This document shows positions 27,090 through 37,021 of a stretch of DNA of 55,742 bases, piece by piece. Every line of letters starts with the position of its first letter. Positions within the stretch are counted from its first letter, which is position 1. A model generated the notes under the pieces. That model did no database searches and was not told where the DNA came from. It was given only the letters and a program-made list of their open reading frames with translations. Location of the stretch: contig CALVZA010000014.1 of assembly GCA_944372415.1 (NCBI GenBank), positions 1 through 55,742 of the forward strand, written 5' to 3'. The stretch comes from an uncultured Bacilli bacterium. GTDB taxonomy: Bacteria; Bacillota_I; Bacilli_A; RF39; UBA660. A program made the translations under genes and the position numbers.

Positions 27090-28881
27090 TTAAATTAGAA
27101 CTAGCACCACTTTCAGTAGTAGCACCTTCATATCTATAAACAGTTATATAATCATGGCCACTATCCCTAAAATGAACATGCCCTCCACTATTATCTGTTG
27201 TAATAGTATTATTAGTTGGGTAAGTAGATTTTATAGACCCCCACCCAAATGTATGTGCATCATCTATATAAATCTCAGCATGTTGGCCCTTAGTACTATA
27301 TAAAGTTCCAGAGTGTGCAACTAAAACGTCCCCAGTTTGTAAAGTTCCAATATCATCACTAGAATAAGCCTTCCAACCATAATTTCCAACAGTTTTAGCC
27401 CAAGAACCATTTGGATATACCATTTCACCTGAATAACTTTCAGGTAAATCAACTCCACTTACATAAGACATATAAGCAGCCGCAAATTCAGTACAATCGT
27501 CCCCAAAAGCACGTGTACCAAAAGGAGTTTCATAATATTTCCTACTCCCACTACCCTTACCACTTGTTCTATTTTGATAAGTATTTACATTAGCTATATA
27601 CCAATTAGCAATTTCTTCAAGTTTTCCTGCCACATCTCCCGATGCACTACCACACATTATTTTACCAGAATTACTTAGATTAGTAGTAATAAAATTATTA
27701 ACACTTTTATAAGTCTCATCATCATAATGAAGACCATCACTACTTCCAACATTACTTAAACTACTATAAGAATCTATGTAATTAGAAGAAAAATTATCTC
27801 TTAATTTTTTATTAAAACCTTCTATTTCATTATTTGTAATAGAGTAACCATTACTAACAGTTTTACTTTCATCAACAGGATTAACTGATAAAACATAAAA
27901 TTTAGTACTAGGATATTTAGTTATTAAAGATTTATAAGCTTCAATATAATTATCTATATTATATAAATCATTAACACCCAACGATAATATAACAACTCCA
28001 TCAGTTTTTTCTTGCAATTTACTGTCTAATAAACTCAACCCAGTAGTGGTTAACCAATCATAACCTTTACCTGATTCAGCAATATAACTTGCATTTTCAT
28101 TTCCAACTGCAGACTGCATCCCTAAAGCCCTAGAGTCTCCTACATAAATTAATTTATTTTCAACTTCTTCCGGAGTGCAATTTCTCATTCCTTGGCCCTT
28201 TGAAGTCATATTCGTCCCATTTGTTAAAGTTAAGTTTTTAATATCATCACTTGCAAATACAGAAACACATATCATAAATAATAAGAATACTGCTCCACAA
28301 CCAATAACCATTTTAATTTTTAAAGGTGTAGGAAGTTTAGCAAATAAATTACCTAAAACATCACCATTATCTAATGAACTAGTAGATGAACCACCATTAC
28401 TATTACCAAATAGTCCATCCATTTTACTTTTATTATTTCCTTTTGTTCCTCCTGAAGTGCTACCTCCTTGAAAACCACTAGAAGGCTTAGAATTATTTAA
28501 AGCACTGGCTCCTTTACTCCCAGCACTTCCTGCACTAGGACCATTTTTCATCGAAATTAAATCTTTTGCTTGCTTAGCTGTATCTGTTATACCAGCATCA
28601 TCTGCTTTTTTTAACACATTTCCAACTGGACTTTTAGCTAAAGGTTTTGCAACAGTTTTTACAGCTTTATCCCAAGTATTTTTTACAGCAGAACCAACTA
28701 TAGGAACTTGTTCAGCCATATTTTTAATTTGACTTCCTTTACCTCCAGTAAAATAATCTAAAGCAACTTCTCCAGCAAGATCAACTGCCTTTTCAGTAGA
28801 TTCTTGTTTCTGTTCTTTTTTACTTTTTGGTTCTTCTTGTTCCACATCAACATTATTCGGATTAGCCTTATAAGTTCCCAT
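27082..28881 (-). CDS. Bifunctional wall enzyme: SGNH hydrolase plus CHAP/NlpC-like peptidase, membrane-anchored
   Basis: Layout of 599 residues: a cytoplasmic Lys/Gly/Ser-rich arm (1-190), one membrane helix (about 193-214), an SGNH-type esterase domain (about 235-405) and a papain-like amidase/endopeptidase domain (about 420-590). SGNH marks are YVGDSRALG (nucleophile Ser), SLGVNDLYN and SSDGLHYDD (catalytic Asp/His pair). The last domain has GDDCTEFAAAY (Cys) and KGQHAEIYIDD (His). SGNH enzymes of this kind often remove O-acetyl groups from peptidoglycan, so the pair could first deacetylate and then cut the wall to let a secretion channel through, like VirB1/CwlT. The pairing and topology are seen; the substrate is inferred. 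Confidence 0.85.
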   Translation of the reverse strand: MGTYKANPNNVDVEQEEPKSKKEQKQESTEKAVDLAGEVALDYFTGGKGSQIKNMAEQVPIVGSAVKNTWDKAVKTVAKPLAKSPVGNVLKKADDAGITDTAKQAKDLISMKNGPSAGSAGSKGASALNNSKPSSGFQGGSTSGGTKGNNKSKMDGLFGNSNGGSSTSSLDNGDVLGNLFAKLPTPLKIKMVIGCGAVFLLFMICVSVFASDDIKNLTLTNGTNMTSKGQGMRNCTPEEVENKLIYVGDSRALGMQSAVGNENASYIAESGKGYDWLTTTGLSLLDSKLQEKTDGVVILSLGVNDLYNIDNYIEAYKSLITKYPSTKFYVLSVNPVDESKTVSNGYSITNNEIEGFNKKLRDNFSSNYIDSYSSLSNVGSSDGLHYDDETYKSVNNFITTNLSNSGKIMCGSASGDVAGKLEEIANWYIANVNTYQNRTSGKGSGSRKYYETPFGTRAFGDDCTEFAAAYMSYVSGVDLPESYSGEMVYPNGSWAKTVGNYGWKAYSSDDIGTLQTGDVLVAHSGTLYSTKGQHAEIYIDDAHTFGWGSIKSTYPTNNTITTDNSGGHVHFRDSGHDYITVYRYEGATTESGASSNLNV

Positions 28882-28895
28882 AATTCACCGCCTTA

Positions 28896-29396
28896 CTATT
28901 TTATATTCACAGTACTTTCATCTAAATAAACTTCAAAATTCATAATAGATTTTTCCTTAATAATATACTGATTTCCACTTTTATCATATATATTAAAAAC
29001 TTTATTACCATTAATTCTTGAAACGCTGTATTTATCCACATCCATAGAATAAATTGATAAACTCATAATATTTTCTACATATTCTTTATACTTATCAATT
29101 GTTCCAAATCTTATTTCCCTATATTCTTTATTTAAATTATTCCAAGCTTCATCAATATCAAATAACATATTATTCTTATACTCATTCAAATATTTTTTTA
29201 CCATATCTTCTTCAGTAACATAAACTGGAATAAATTCATTATAGTCATACTTTTTTAAATACTTATAATTAGTTGTATCACTTTCACCAATAATTTTATT
29301 TTTACTACTAAGAACAATATATATTATAAAAGTAATAACAACTAATACTATACAAATAAATATTATTTTTTTATTTTTTTTTATATTTTCAATCAT
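28896..29396 (-). CDS. Single-pass membrane protein, possible VirB8/TcpC-like (copy 1)
   Basis: The 166-residue protein has one N-terminal helix (about 11-30) and an extracellular domain of mixed helix and strand. The pattern is a helix ending in VKKYLNEYKNNM, EAWNNLNKEYREIRFG, then a strand-rich end finishing in FEVYLD. Such NTF2-like domains with a single anchor are how VirB8 and TcpC look, but no diagnostic motif exists and similarity is by fold pattern only. Its ATG overlaps the stop of the related upstream gene in ATGA. SD AAGGAGGG. Confidence 0.5.
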   Translation of the reverse strand: MIENIKKNKKIIFICIVLVVITFIIYIVLSSKNKIIGESDTTNYKYLKKYDYNEFIPVYVTEEDMVKKYLNEYKNNMLFDIDEAWNNLNKEYREIRFGTIDKYKEYVENIMSLSIYSMDVDKYSVSRINGNKVFNIYDKSGNQYIIKEKSIMNFEVYLDESTVNIK

Positions 29397-29899
29397 AAAC
29401 CCTCCTTAAATATTTTTCCATCATAAGGAGCAATGCTAAATAATTGATCTTTTAAATCCATATTAACTTTATAATATTCCTCTTGTTTAATAGGACTTTC
29501 ATCAAGTACTTCTTTAACTAAATCACCCATTACATAATAAGTTATATAATTTTTATCAACCTCTTGATAATATATTTTCTTAGATTTAAATGTGTAATTT
29601 CCATCTAACTTATTTAAAAAATTATAAACATTATCTTTAGTAATATTATTTGAATTAACATATTCATCATCTAATACACTCATAAGTGCATCAGAATTAT
29701 TTCCAGATAAATATGTTATATATTTATATATACACGAATTTACAGTAAAAAATCTAGAATAATCATTTAATAAAATATAATTATCTTTCTTAACAACTTC
29801 TACTTTGTCATCATTATTTAAATATAATAAACCAACTATAGATATAAGAATTAAACATATAATAACTAAAATTATATAATTATCTTTTTTCTCATTCAT
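29393..29899 (-). CDS. Single-pass membrane protein, possible VirB8/TcpC-like (copy 2)
   Basis: This 168-residue protein has the same build as its downstream neighbour: an N-terminal helix (about 8-27) and a domain with SRFFTVNSCIYKYITYLSGN, SDALMSVLDDEYV and a strand-rich C-terminal half. Same size, same topology and a four-base overlap suggest a duplicated pair, as found for VirB8-like subunits that form a ring or heteromer. Confident family placement needs a structure-based search. Confidence 0.5.
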   Translation of the reverse strand: MNEKKDNYIILVIICLILISIVGLLYLNNDDKVEVVKKDNYILLNDYSRFFTVNSCIYKYITYLSGNNSDALMSVLDDEYVNSNNITKDNVYNFLNKLDGNYTFKSKKIYYQEVDKNYITYYVMGDLVKEVLDESPIKQEEYYKVNMDLKDQLFSIAPYDGKIFKEGL

Positions 29900-29913
29900 T
29901 ATTTATCACCCTT

Positions 29914-31974
29914 TTATCCATAGACATTCATATTATAATTATTGTTAACAAATAAGTCACACTCTGCTACTCTACGCTTTTTTAACCCACTTAAATAATT
30001 TCCATTAGCATCATGTAAAGCTTTTTGTTCCCACCAATTGCTACATAATGCACTTGTAGAACCATAAGCAGCATACGCTTCAAAAAAGCCATTAATATTT
30101 CCACAATTAAATTGTAAACTTGCCAGAGCAGCAACTTGATTTTCATTTAATGTTATTCCCTTAGTAGATAACATGCCTCGAATATTATTAAATCTTCCTT
30201 GAACATCATCATTATAAATTGCATCAACTATATTTTTAGGAACTAAACTACCAACAGATAAAGTACTAGGATTAATTCCATAAGCCCTAAATGCATCTGC
30301 ATTATATTTTAAAGTAATTCCATGCCCTACTGTTGCAACTCCTCCAGAATCATTATAAACTTTGTAAAAGTCGCCTTCCATAGGTCCAGTTCCTTCCATA
30401 TTACCAATCCACTCTAAAACTTTACTATTTGTTCCACTAGGTCTTGGATTATCAGCAGATACAAAATTCAAAGGATCTTGTACAGAAGAACTATCATTTC
30501 CACCAACTCTTACCTCAAAATGTAAATGAGGTCCAGTAGAACTTCCACTATGTCCAACTTTTGCAATAACTTGACCTTGTTTTACACTATCACCAAGCTC
30601 CACTGTTATACTACCTTCTGCTAAATGAGCATATAAAGTATAATTCCCATCAACATGTTGTATTATGATATGATTCCCATATCCTCCACCGCAAGATTTA
30701 TCTCCACCATCTTTACAGACTATTCCATCAGCCTTTGTAGACTTAACAACAACTCCATCTTTACTAGCTATTACATTAGTAGAATTTAAATCCCCTGGAA
30801 TATCAATTCCAGTATGATTAGAGTTAACCTTACCACTTATAGGATGAGTTCTAAGACCAAAATTACTAGAAACAGAAGTTTTTTCTGGTGTACCTACAGC
30901 CATTAAAACACCACCAGAATCGGTCGTTTCACTACTACCTATTGGCCACCAATATTGATTTGAATTAACACTAGTAAATTGTTCAGATATTTTAGAAAAA
31001 TTATCTAACCCATAAGATTCAATTACACTCTTAATTCCCTTTACAATAGACTCTCTAGCTTTTTTAATCTCATCTTTATATTTTTCTTTTTCTTCAGAAG
31101 ATAATTCAGACATTTTATCATGTCCAGTTCTTTGCAATACAAAATCAAAATAAGACTGCAAATGTTGCTTGTTATCAAAATATTCTCCATTAATTAAATA
31201 GTCCCAAAAAAATTCCTCATTAACAACTTTATCATTAGATGTTTCAAATTTTGATTCTATAAAACCTAATTCTTTAATTTTTTCACTACACTTTTTTTCA
31301 TTTTCACTACCTAAAAAAGTTAATCCAAGAGCATCAAAAAAACTTCCTTTATACGTATCTACTTTAGAAACACATTGGTTACCCATTACTATCATACTTG
31401 ATGAAGAACAAGCCTTATAAGAATTACCATTTGAATCAGTATAAGTTTTAGGCTCTTCGTTTGCAACTCCATAACATACAGAATTATAACCTATAAAACT
31501 GTTTACCAAAGTTTTTAAAGAATCTGTTTCATTCTCAAAATATTTTTTTGCACTTTCTCTATTACCATCATCACTACCAATATATTTATTAATAGTAGAT
31601 TCATTCTCATCTATTTTATAAGGATTATATTCTTTCGCTTCATCCGGATCAGCAAATGAATCAGGATTTAATCCATAAAAAACAGTAGCAATAATCAAAT
31701 TATCATTTATATATCCATATTCCTTTTGAACTTCATCTAACAACTTATATAGTCTAGTATAAAACTTTTCCTTTGTTTTCAAAACTTCATCTATACATTC
31801 TTGATCATCTTCACAAGAACTAGTCCAAAAATTTCTGTTTTGTTCCAACAACTCATCCCAATCAAAATCTGAATAAGCAAAACTAGCAGCACTACTATTT
31901 ATTCTTATAGAAAAAAAAGTTATAAAAAGAAAAACTAACAAAAGTCCATATCTTACCACAAAATTTCTTTTCAT
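29914..31974 (-). CDS. Secreted bifunctional wall hydrolase: M23 metallopeptidase plus GH24 muramidase
   Basis: A signal peptide or anchor (about 1-30) is followed by an N-terminal helical region with paired Cys (to about 350). A LytM/M23 domain then shows GLRTHPISGKVNSNHTGIDI (zinc His and Asp), GYGNHIIIQH and GPHLHFEVRV (catalytic and zinc His). A C-terminal GH24 (T4-lysozyme-like) domain (about 520-686) has the Glu in WIGNMEGTG, then GGVATVGHGITLKYN, and ends with KKRRVAECDLF. It would cut both the glycan and the peptide of peptidoglycan. In T4SS operons such VirB1/CwlT-like proteins open the wall for the channel. Having both a peptidase and a muramidase in one protein is common; this M23+GH24 pair is less so. 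Confidence 0.9.
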   Translation of the reverse strand: MKRNFVVRYGLLLVFLFITFFSIRINSSAASFAYSDFDWDELLEQNRNFWTSSCEDDQECIDEVLKTKEKFYTRLYKLLDEVQKEYGYINDNLIIATVFYGLNPDSFADPDEAKEYNPYKIDENESTINKYIGSDDGNRESAKKYFENETDSLKTLVNSFIGYNSVCYGVANEEPKTYTDSNGNSYKACSSSSMIVMGNQCVSKVDTYKGSFFDALGLTFLGSENEKKCSEKIKELGFIESKFETSNDKVVNEEFFWDYLINGEYFDNKQHLQSYFDFVLQRTGHDKMSELSSEEKEKYKDEIKKARESIVKGIKSVIESYGLDNFSKISEQFTSVNSNQYWWPIGSSETTDSGGVLMAVGTPEKTSVSSNFGLRTHPISGKVNSNHTGIDIPGDLNSTNVIASKDGVVVKSTKADGIVCKDGGDKSCGGGYGNHIIIQHVDGNYTLYAHLAEGSITVELGDSVKQGQVIAKVGHSGSSTGPHLHFEVRVGGNDSSSVQDPLNFVSADNPRPSGTNSKVLEWIGNMEGTGPMEGDFYKVYNDSGGVATVGHGITLKYNADAFRAYGINPSTLSVGSLVPKNIVDAIYNDDVQGRFNNIRGMLSTKGITLNENQVAALASLQFNCGNINGFFEAYAAYGSTSALCSNWWEQKALHDANGNYLSGLKKRRVAECDLFVNNNYNMNVYG

Positions 31975-31990
31975 AACTAATCACCACCTA

Positions 31991-33793
31991 TTATAATCCT
32001 CCACCTGAACCAAATGAATCTAACTCTTCTTGTGTTAAAATTACATTTATTCTCATTCGACGACTACCACAAACGAATAATGCTTCTCCTTGACTATAAC
32101 TTTTTATACTTTCTTTTTCATTGTCATTTAAATCAATTAACTTAGCTAAATCTTCAACAGCTTGTTTTTTAAGCCCCATAACTAAATAATAAGAAGCATT
32201 ATCAAATATTGCCTTACCATGTACAATAACATTTTCTGCAGCAAAATCAGTAGGTTGCTGAGTAATAATTATAGTTCCAGTATTGTATTTTCTAGAACGT
32301 CTTTGCATTTGTGCTAAAAACTCAGCACCAAGTTCATTTCTACCACCTAATAATACATGAGCCTCATCAACCATTAAAACAGTATTTACACTAGGATCTA
32401 AACATAGTCCCCAAGCATATTTTAAAATATTAAAGAATAATGCATTTCTAATACTTTCATCACTATTCATTAACTCACGAATATTAAATACCATAAAGTC
32501 ACTATCTTGACTTATAGTAGTATGCCCATTAAAGTAATAACGTAATTCTTTTACAAAAGGACGAATCTTTAACTCCAATCTTTCCATAACATCTTTTTCA
32601 CGAGTTGCTTCAGGCATAGATAAAAGTCTACCTTTTATAGTACTATAGACATCATCAAATGTAGGATAATCTTTTGAAGTAAAACCACTAAAATCAGTAT
32701 TAAAATCTATATTAAAACGTTTATAAGTATCTTGTACAACTTCACTAAACATTGCAAGTACATCTTCTTCAATATCAGGACTATAATACTTTAAAAACGC
32801 TTTTAAAGATTGCAAAGTACGAGTTAATATCGTATACCCTAAACCTTGCTTAAGTTCATCCTCATCTGCATCAACAACTACTTCCAATGGATTTATAATA
32901 CCAAATTGTCCACCTTTTCCTAAATCAATAAAGTCTCCTCCAAATGATTTAGTCATTTCTTCTAATTCACCTTCAGGATCAATACAAATTAATTGACACC
33001 CATTTCTTATATGAGTTCTAAGCATAAGTTTTGCAGCAGTACTCTTACCACTACCACTTGTACCAAGAATTATCATATTAGCATTATTTCTATTAAATTC
33101 TTTTTTAGTTTGATATAAAAATTGATTAAATAATACAACTCCTCCAGAAAAATCAACTCCTAAAAGAGTTGGAGCAGTAAATTCTCCTCCTGGATCTTTT
33201 ATACTATCAAATACAAAAGGATACATTGCTGCAATTGTTGGACTTGGTATAGGAATACCAACTCTTTCTTCTATATCTTGTTTAGGAAATATTGGTATCA
33301 TAGATTTAAGAACTTTTTCTTGTTCAAACATCATAGGAATACCTCTCATTCCCAAAGCATCCAAATAATTTCTAGTCTGCATTTTTTTCATTTCTAGCTC
33401 TTCTTTAGAATCTGCAGATAACATTATATGCATTTGAAAATCAAATATTTTAGATTGAGTTGCTGCAAGCATTGAAACAAAGCTTTCCAAAGACTCATAA
33501 TCTTGACGAATACTCTCTTGCATAGTTCTATCATTTTCATGTTGATAACGTTCTTTCAAATCAGCAATTTCTTTATTAATCATTTTACTCATAGTACTAA
33601 AATCAATTGGTATATGTTTAACAACAACTTTAACACCAGGTAAATTAGTAATATTACTTAAAAAACCAGGCCCTATTAATTTAGGATAATTAATTACTGT
33701 AAGTATTGTACAATATTTATCACTTATTACAAAATCATTTAATTTAAAATCAATTCCCTTTGGAGCAACTTCACTCTTAAACGTATTAGACAC
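31991..33793 (-). CDS. VirB4-type T4SS ATPase
   Basis: The main energising ATPase of the T4SS, 600 residues. The N-terminal part (to about 200) has YPKLIGPGFLSNITNLPGVK, typical of Gram-positive VirB4 proteins. The motor domain carries Walker A ILGTSGSGKSTAAK (near 244), ICIDPEGELEEM, Walker B TVLMVDEAHVLLGG (near 474) and ITQQPTDFAAENV. It starts with GTG, 8 bases inside the preceding gene, so the two are coupled. That upstream gene seems to encode a detached N-terminal VirB4 module. Confidence 0.93.
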   Translation of the reverse strand: MSNTFKSEVAPKGIDFKLNDFVISDKYCTILTVINYPKLIGPGFLSNITNLPGVKVVVKHIPIDFSTMSKMINKEIADLKERYQHENDRTMQESIRQDYESLESFVSMLAATQSKIFDFQMHIMLSADSKEELEMKKMQTRNYLDALGMRGIPMMFEQEKVLKSMIPIFPKQDIEERVGIPIPSPTIAAMYPFVFDSIKDPGGEFTAPTLLGVDFSGGVVLFNQFLYQTKKEFNRNNANMIILGTSGSGKSTAAKLMLRTHIRNGCQLICIDPEGELEEMTKSFGGDFIDLGKGGQFGIINPLEVVVDADEDELKQGLGYTILTRTLQSLKAFLKYYSPDIEEDVLAMFSEVVQDTYKRFNIDFNTDFSGFTSKDYPTFDDVYSTIKGRLLSMPEATREKDVMERLELKIRPFVKELRYYFNGHTTISQDSDFMVFNIRELMNSDESIRNALFFNILKYAWGLCLDPSVNTVLMVDEAHVLLGGRNELGAEFLAQMQRRSRKYNTGTIIITQQPTDFAAENVIVHGKAIFDNASYYLVMGLKKQAVEDLAKLIDLNDNEKESIKSYSQGEALFVCGSRRMRINVILTQEELDSFGSGGGL

Positions 33794-34346
33794 TACTCAT
33801 CACCGTCCCAAATTCAGTTTTTATATTACCATTAAAAAAACTATCTATAATGACTCTCAAATCATCATCACTTACTTGTCTAGAATTTAACCCACTAGTA
33901 GCCAAATTACTAATTAAAGTATTTATTCGCTTTTGTAATACTTCAACTTTTTTATCTCTAAACAAAATATAATACTCAGTATCTACAGCATTTACAGTAG
34001 TACTTCTAAAACTTTCACCTTTATCAATATCTTGTTTAATAAGTTTTCTTATTTGCTGACTTTGAGCATTTGTATACATTAATTGTAATTGTGCTAAATA
34101 CATATTAATATCAACTGGTCTATCACACACAACTAACCAAAACTCATAATCAATAACATTATAAAAGTTTCTTAAATTAAATATAATATTATTTTGTTCT
34201 TGGTAATCAAGTATAAATATATTCTTAGGTTCAATTCTTATACCAGTAACATAATAATTATTTTCTAACTGTATCATTCCGTTTTTTATATTTTTAATAG
34301 GTACCCAATCTTCAGTATATTTACTTCCATTATTATTTTTCGCCAC
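33786..34346 (-). CDS. Separate N-terminal VirB4/TraC-like module
   Basis: The 186-residue protein begins with a segment of the type TEDWVPIKNIKNGMIQLENN, then YVTGIRIEPKNIFILDYQEQ and LVVCDRPVDINMYLAQLQL. This pattern (PIK-x-I-x-G-x-I-x-L, later R-x2-DI-x2-YL-x2-L) is what precedes VirB4 ATPases in several Gram-positive and CPR T4SS clusters, sometimes as a separate gene. It has no P-loop and no membrane helix. GTG start, 14 bases inside the VirB3/PrgI-like gene. Together with its neighbour it adds up to a normal full-length VirB4 (about 790 residues). Confidence 0.75.
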   Translation of the reverse strand: MAKNNNGSKYTEDWVPIKNIKNGMIQLENNYYVTGIRIEPKNIFILDYQEQNNIIFNLRNFYNVIDYEFWLVVCDRPVDINMYLAQLQLMYTNAQSQQIRKLIKQDIDKGESFRSTTVNAVDTEYYILFRDKKVEVLQKRINTLISNLATSGLNSRQVSDDDLRVIIDSFFNGNIKTEFGTVMSSV

Positions 34347-34647
34347 GACCTATACACCAACCTCTCCAATAATAACTTCTTCTACCAGTAAAATAGTGAT
34401 ATACATTTCCAATAAATGTTCTAATATTGTGATGATTTGGTACTGGAAGTACCAAGAATGCACTTATCAATGCAGGGGTTATAATTAAAAATGCTTGTTT
34501 CAAATTGTTAGTATCAAGTATAAACAATAACAAAAACGTTATTACGCAACCTGTCCCAAATATAATTAAATCCGTTGGATTAAAGAAGCCAAGAATTAAC
34601 ATTGACTTCTTAGAATTAGCTGGTATCAAATAACTATTACTATTCAC
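34333..34647 (-). CDS. PrgI/VirB3-like membrane protein
   Basis: This 104-residue protein has two membrane helices (about 22-42 and 50-67) and a conserved-looking C-terminal stretch with HHNIRTFIGNVYHYFTGRRS and a Trp. The size, the two helices, the start IPANSKKSMLILGFFNPTDL and the position directly before VirB4 are as in PrgI/VirB3 proteins. The start codon is GTG, supported by GGAGG eight bases upstream; there is no ATG alternative. Confidence 0.75.
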   Translation of the reverse strand: MNSNSYLIPANSKKSMLILGFFNPTDLIIFGTGCVITFLLLFILDTNNLKQAFLIITPALISAFLVLPVPNHHNIRTFIGNVYHYFTGRRSYYWRGWCIGRGEK

Positions 34648-34659
34648 TTTTTATTCCTC

Positions 34660-37011
34660 CTATTTATCAGTTTTATTATTTTTACTTGCTTGTTGAGCTT
34701 TTAAAGCTTGATCATTGCTAATTTTAACACCTTTAGCAAGAGATTTAATTTCATCATTTATCATATAAATACTCGCCAAAGCATCTTGATCTGGATTACC
34801 TTCACTATTTTTACGATTAATTAGTTGCTGCATTCTATCTTCTAATTCATCTAAAGATTTAACATTTAAATTCATATCTAATCCATTTACATCTTTTAAA
34901 TGATTTAAATTATCAAATAATTTTTTTGAAAATTCTTCACCAAATTTTGGCATAGCAGCACGTAAATCTTTTAACATGCTTTCATTTGCTCTTTTAAATC
35001 CTTCATAAATTCCCGCTTTGGATTGATTTTGAGCATATGCAGCAGCCAACTTATTTTTATATGAATCTGCAATTTCTGCTCCTAAATTTTTATGTTCAAT
35101 TCTATTTCCATTCTCATCACTCCAATTATTAGCATCAACTTTATGATACTGCTTACCATTAAATTTAAAATCTTGATCAGCATTAAATTTTTTCATAATT
35201 TCTGATCTACCTGCCTTTATATTAGAAATATTGGCATTTGAAAAATCATTTTCCATAGTATCCACATCTACCATAATACTGTTTGCTGCATTTCCTAATT
35301 CACTAGAAGCTACATTGCCATACAAAAAATCGAAAAAATTATCTTTATTATCTTTTAAATTAGATTTAATATGATTTAAAACACCTTCTTGACGTAATGC
35401 CTTATGCTTTTCTCTAGAAGCATCTAAATTATCTGCAGTTGAAGAAATAGTTTGTCCACTTTTGTTAACACCATTTTTATAGCCGGCTGCACCACCTCTA
35501 AAAATTCCTCCAGCAACACCGCCAGCAGCGGATAATATTTTAGCTCCTTTATCACCTTCGGTTTTTTTATAATTTCTAAATCCGCCAACAACTCCACTAC
35601 CAATTCCACCAGCTATAGCACCAAAGCCTTTCATAGCAAGTTTATTTTCTTGTAATTGTTTTCTAGGGCTCTTAATACTAAAGTTACCAGAATTTCCAAC
35701 AAACTCTTTAATAAGTCCTGGGGCATCTCCTGCAAACTTTAAAATACCCAAAATAACTACTACTGCAGACAAAGATTTAACTATAAAATTACCTTCAAAG
35801 GATGTAAATAATGCATTTATAACATCTGGAACTAAACTTATAGCAAACATAGAAAAATATATTATAATTAATCTCATAAATACATCTAAATAAGTATCTT
35901 TAACATTCTTTAACCATTTATCAAAAACTGCTTCTTTCTGTTTAGGAATAACTCTCATCATTACAGCAATAGGAGAAATAATTTGTAAAAATCCTAATTT
36001 AGCGACCCTTACTCCTATAGCTAGGGTATAACAAACAAAAGTATAAACAGCAAAACAACCAGCAACAAAAGCTAATAAATAATTAAATTCAAAGTTATCA
36101 TCATTATTTCTGACTTTAGAATAAAAATAAGATTCTTCATTAAATGGTTTTAAGCTTCCGGAAAAAGTAGCAAGTCTAACATCATAATAATAATAAGCAC
36201 ACATTTTTTTATCATCTTCTTCCTGTATTTTATCAGTTGTACATGAAGAATCACCCTTACATTTTTCAATATATTCTTGACACTCATAAAAACCATAATT
36301 AGTTGGATGATAAAAAGCCAAAAACAAAGTTGGTGCTATAGAAGATGCTCCACGAATAGAAGGAGAAACTGTACTATAATAAAGACAAGAATTATATAAA
36401 TAATCAGTTGGCAAAGTAGGACTTTGAATAAAATAATCAATAACATGAACAGCAGTATTAACAATACCTACTACAGGAGAAGCATTTAATATCCAATCAT
36501 ACCATTCATAATTAAACTTTTTATCACCAATATCAGTTTTATCATTAATAATTGTATATTCTTTATATTTTTCACACTCTCCTACAGTTGTTCCACCTGT
36601 ATCACCAAGTATAATTTGTCCTAAAATATTAGAGTCTAAAACATGTCTTTGTATAATAGCCATATAATTAAATATTGTAGGTAATAATACTATTAATACC
36701 AATGATATTATAGTTTCCTTAACAATTTTAGTCATTTGTCCAGTACTTTTTTTATCTTCAGGATTAATAATCATTAAAACTAAATTATATGCAAAAATAA
36801 ATAACATTGCTATACCCATCACTACATATATCCTAGAAGTAATTTTATTAAAAGCATCTTCACTAAATAAATTTACATTTGCAACAGAAACAAAAACTTT
36901 ATATAAAGCTTCAATTACATTATAAACGAGATTATTTAAACTTAACCAAATACTCATCCAAGTATCAGCTATAGCATCTCCAATAATTCCAGCAAAATTA
37001 AACAAATTCAT
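34660..37011 (-). CDS. VirB6/TrbL-like polytopic channel protein with long cytoplasmic tail
   Basis: This protein (783 residues) forms the inner-membrane part of the channel. The first ~460 residues hold about seven helices, with a large extracellular loop (about 140-310) containing several Cys. RVAKLGFLQIISPIAVMMRV and KWLKNVKDTYLDVFMRLIII are VirB6/TrbL-like. A Gly-rich stretch (about 470-530) leads to a charged, helical cytoplasmic tail. The Met of MNLFNF is used because GAGGTGAG precedes it. It directly follows a VirB2-like gene. Confidence 0.82.
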   Translation of the reverse strand: MNLFNFAGIIGDAIADTWMSIWLSLNNLVYNVIEALYKVFVSVANVNLFSEDAFNKITSRIYVVMGIAMLFIFAYNLVLMIINPEDKKSTGQMTKIVKETIISLVLIVLLPTIFNYMAIIQRHVLDSNILGQIILGDTGGTTVGECEKYKEYTIINDKTDIGDKKFNYEWYDWILNASPVVGIVNTAVHVIDYFIQSPTLPTDYLYNSCLYYSTVSPSIRGASSIAPTLFLAFYHPTNYGFYECQEYIEKCKGDSSCTTDKIQEEDDKKMCAYYYYDVRLATFSGSLKPFNEESYFYSKVRNNDDNFEFNYLLAFVAGCFAVYTFVCYTLAIGVRVAKLGFLQIISPIAVMMRVIPKQKEAVFDKWLKNVKDTYLDVFMRLIIIYFSMFAISLVPDVINALFTSFEGNFIVKSLSAVVVILGILKFAGDAPGLIKEFVGNSGNFSIKSPRKQLQENKLAMKGFGAIAGGIGSGVVGGFRNYKKTEGDKGAKILSAAGGVAGGIFRGGAAGYKNGVNKSGQTISSTADNLDASREKHKALRQEGVLNHIKSNLKDNKDNFFDFLYGNVASSELGNAANSIMVDVDTMENDFSNANISNIKAGRSEIMKKFNADQDFKFNGKQYHKVDANNWSDENGNRIEHKNLGAEIADSYKNKLAAAYAQNQSKAGIYEGFKRANESMLKDLRAAMPKFGEEFSKKLFDNLNHLKDVNGLDMNLNVKSLDELEDRMQQLINRKNSEGNPDQDALASIYMINDEIKSLAKGVKISNDQALKAQQASKNNKTDK

Positions 37012-37021
37012 AATCTCACCT

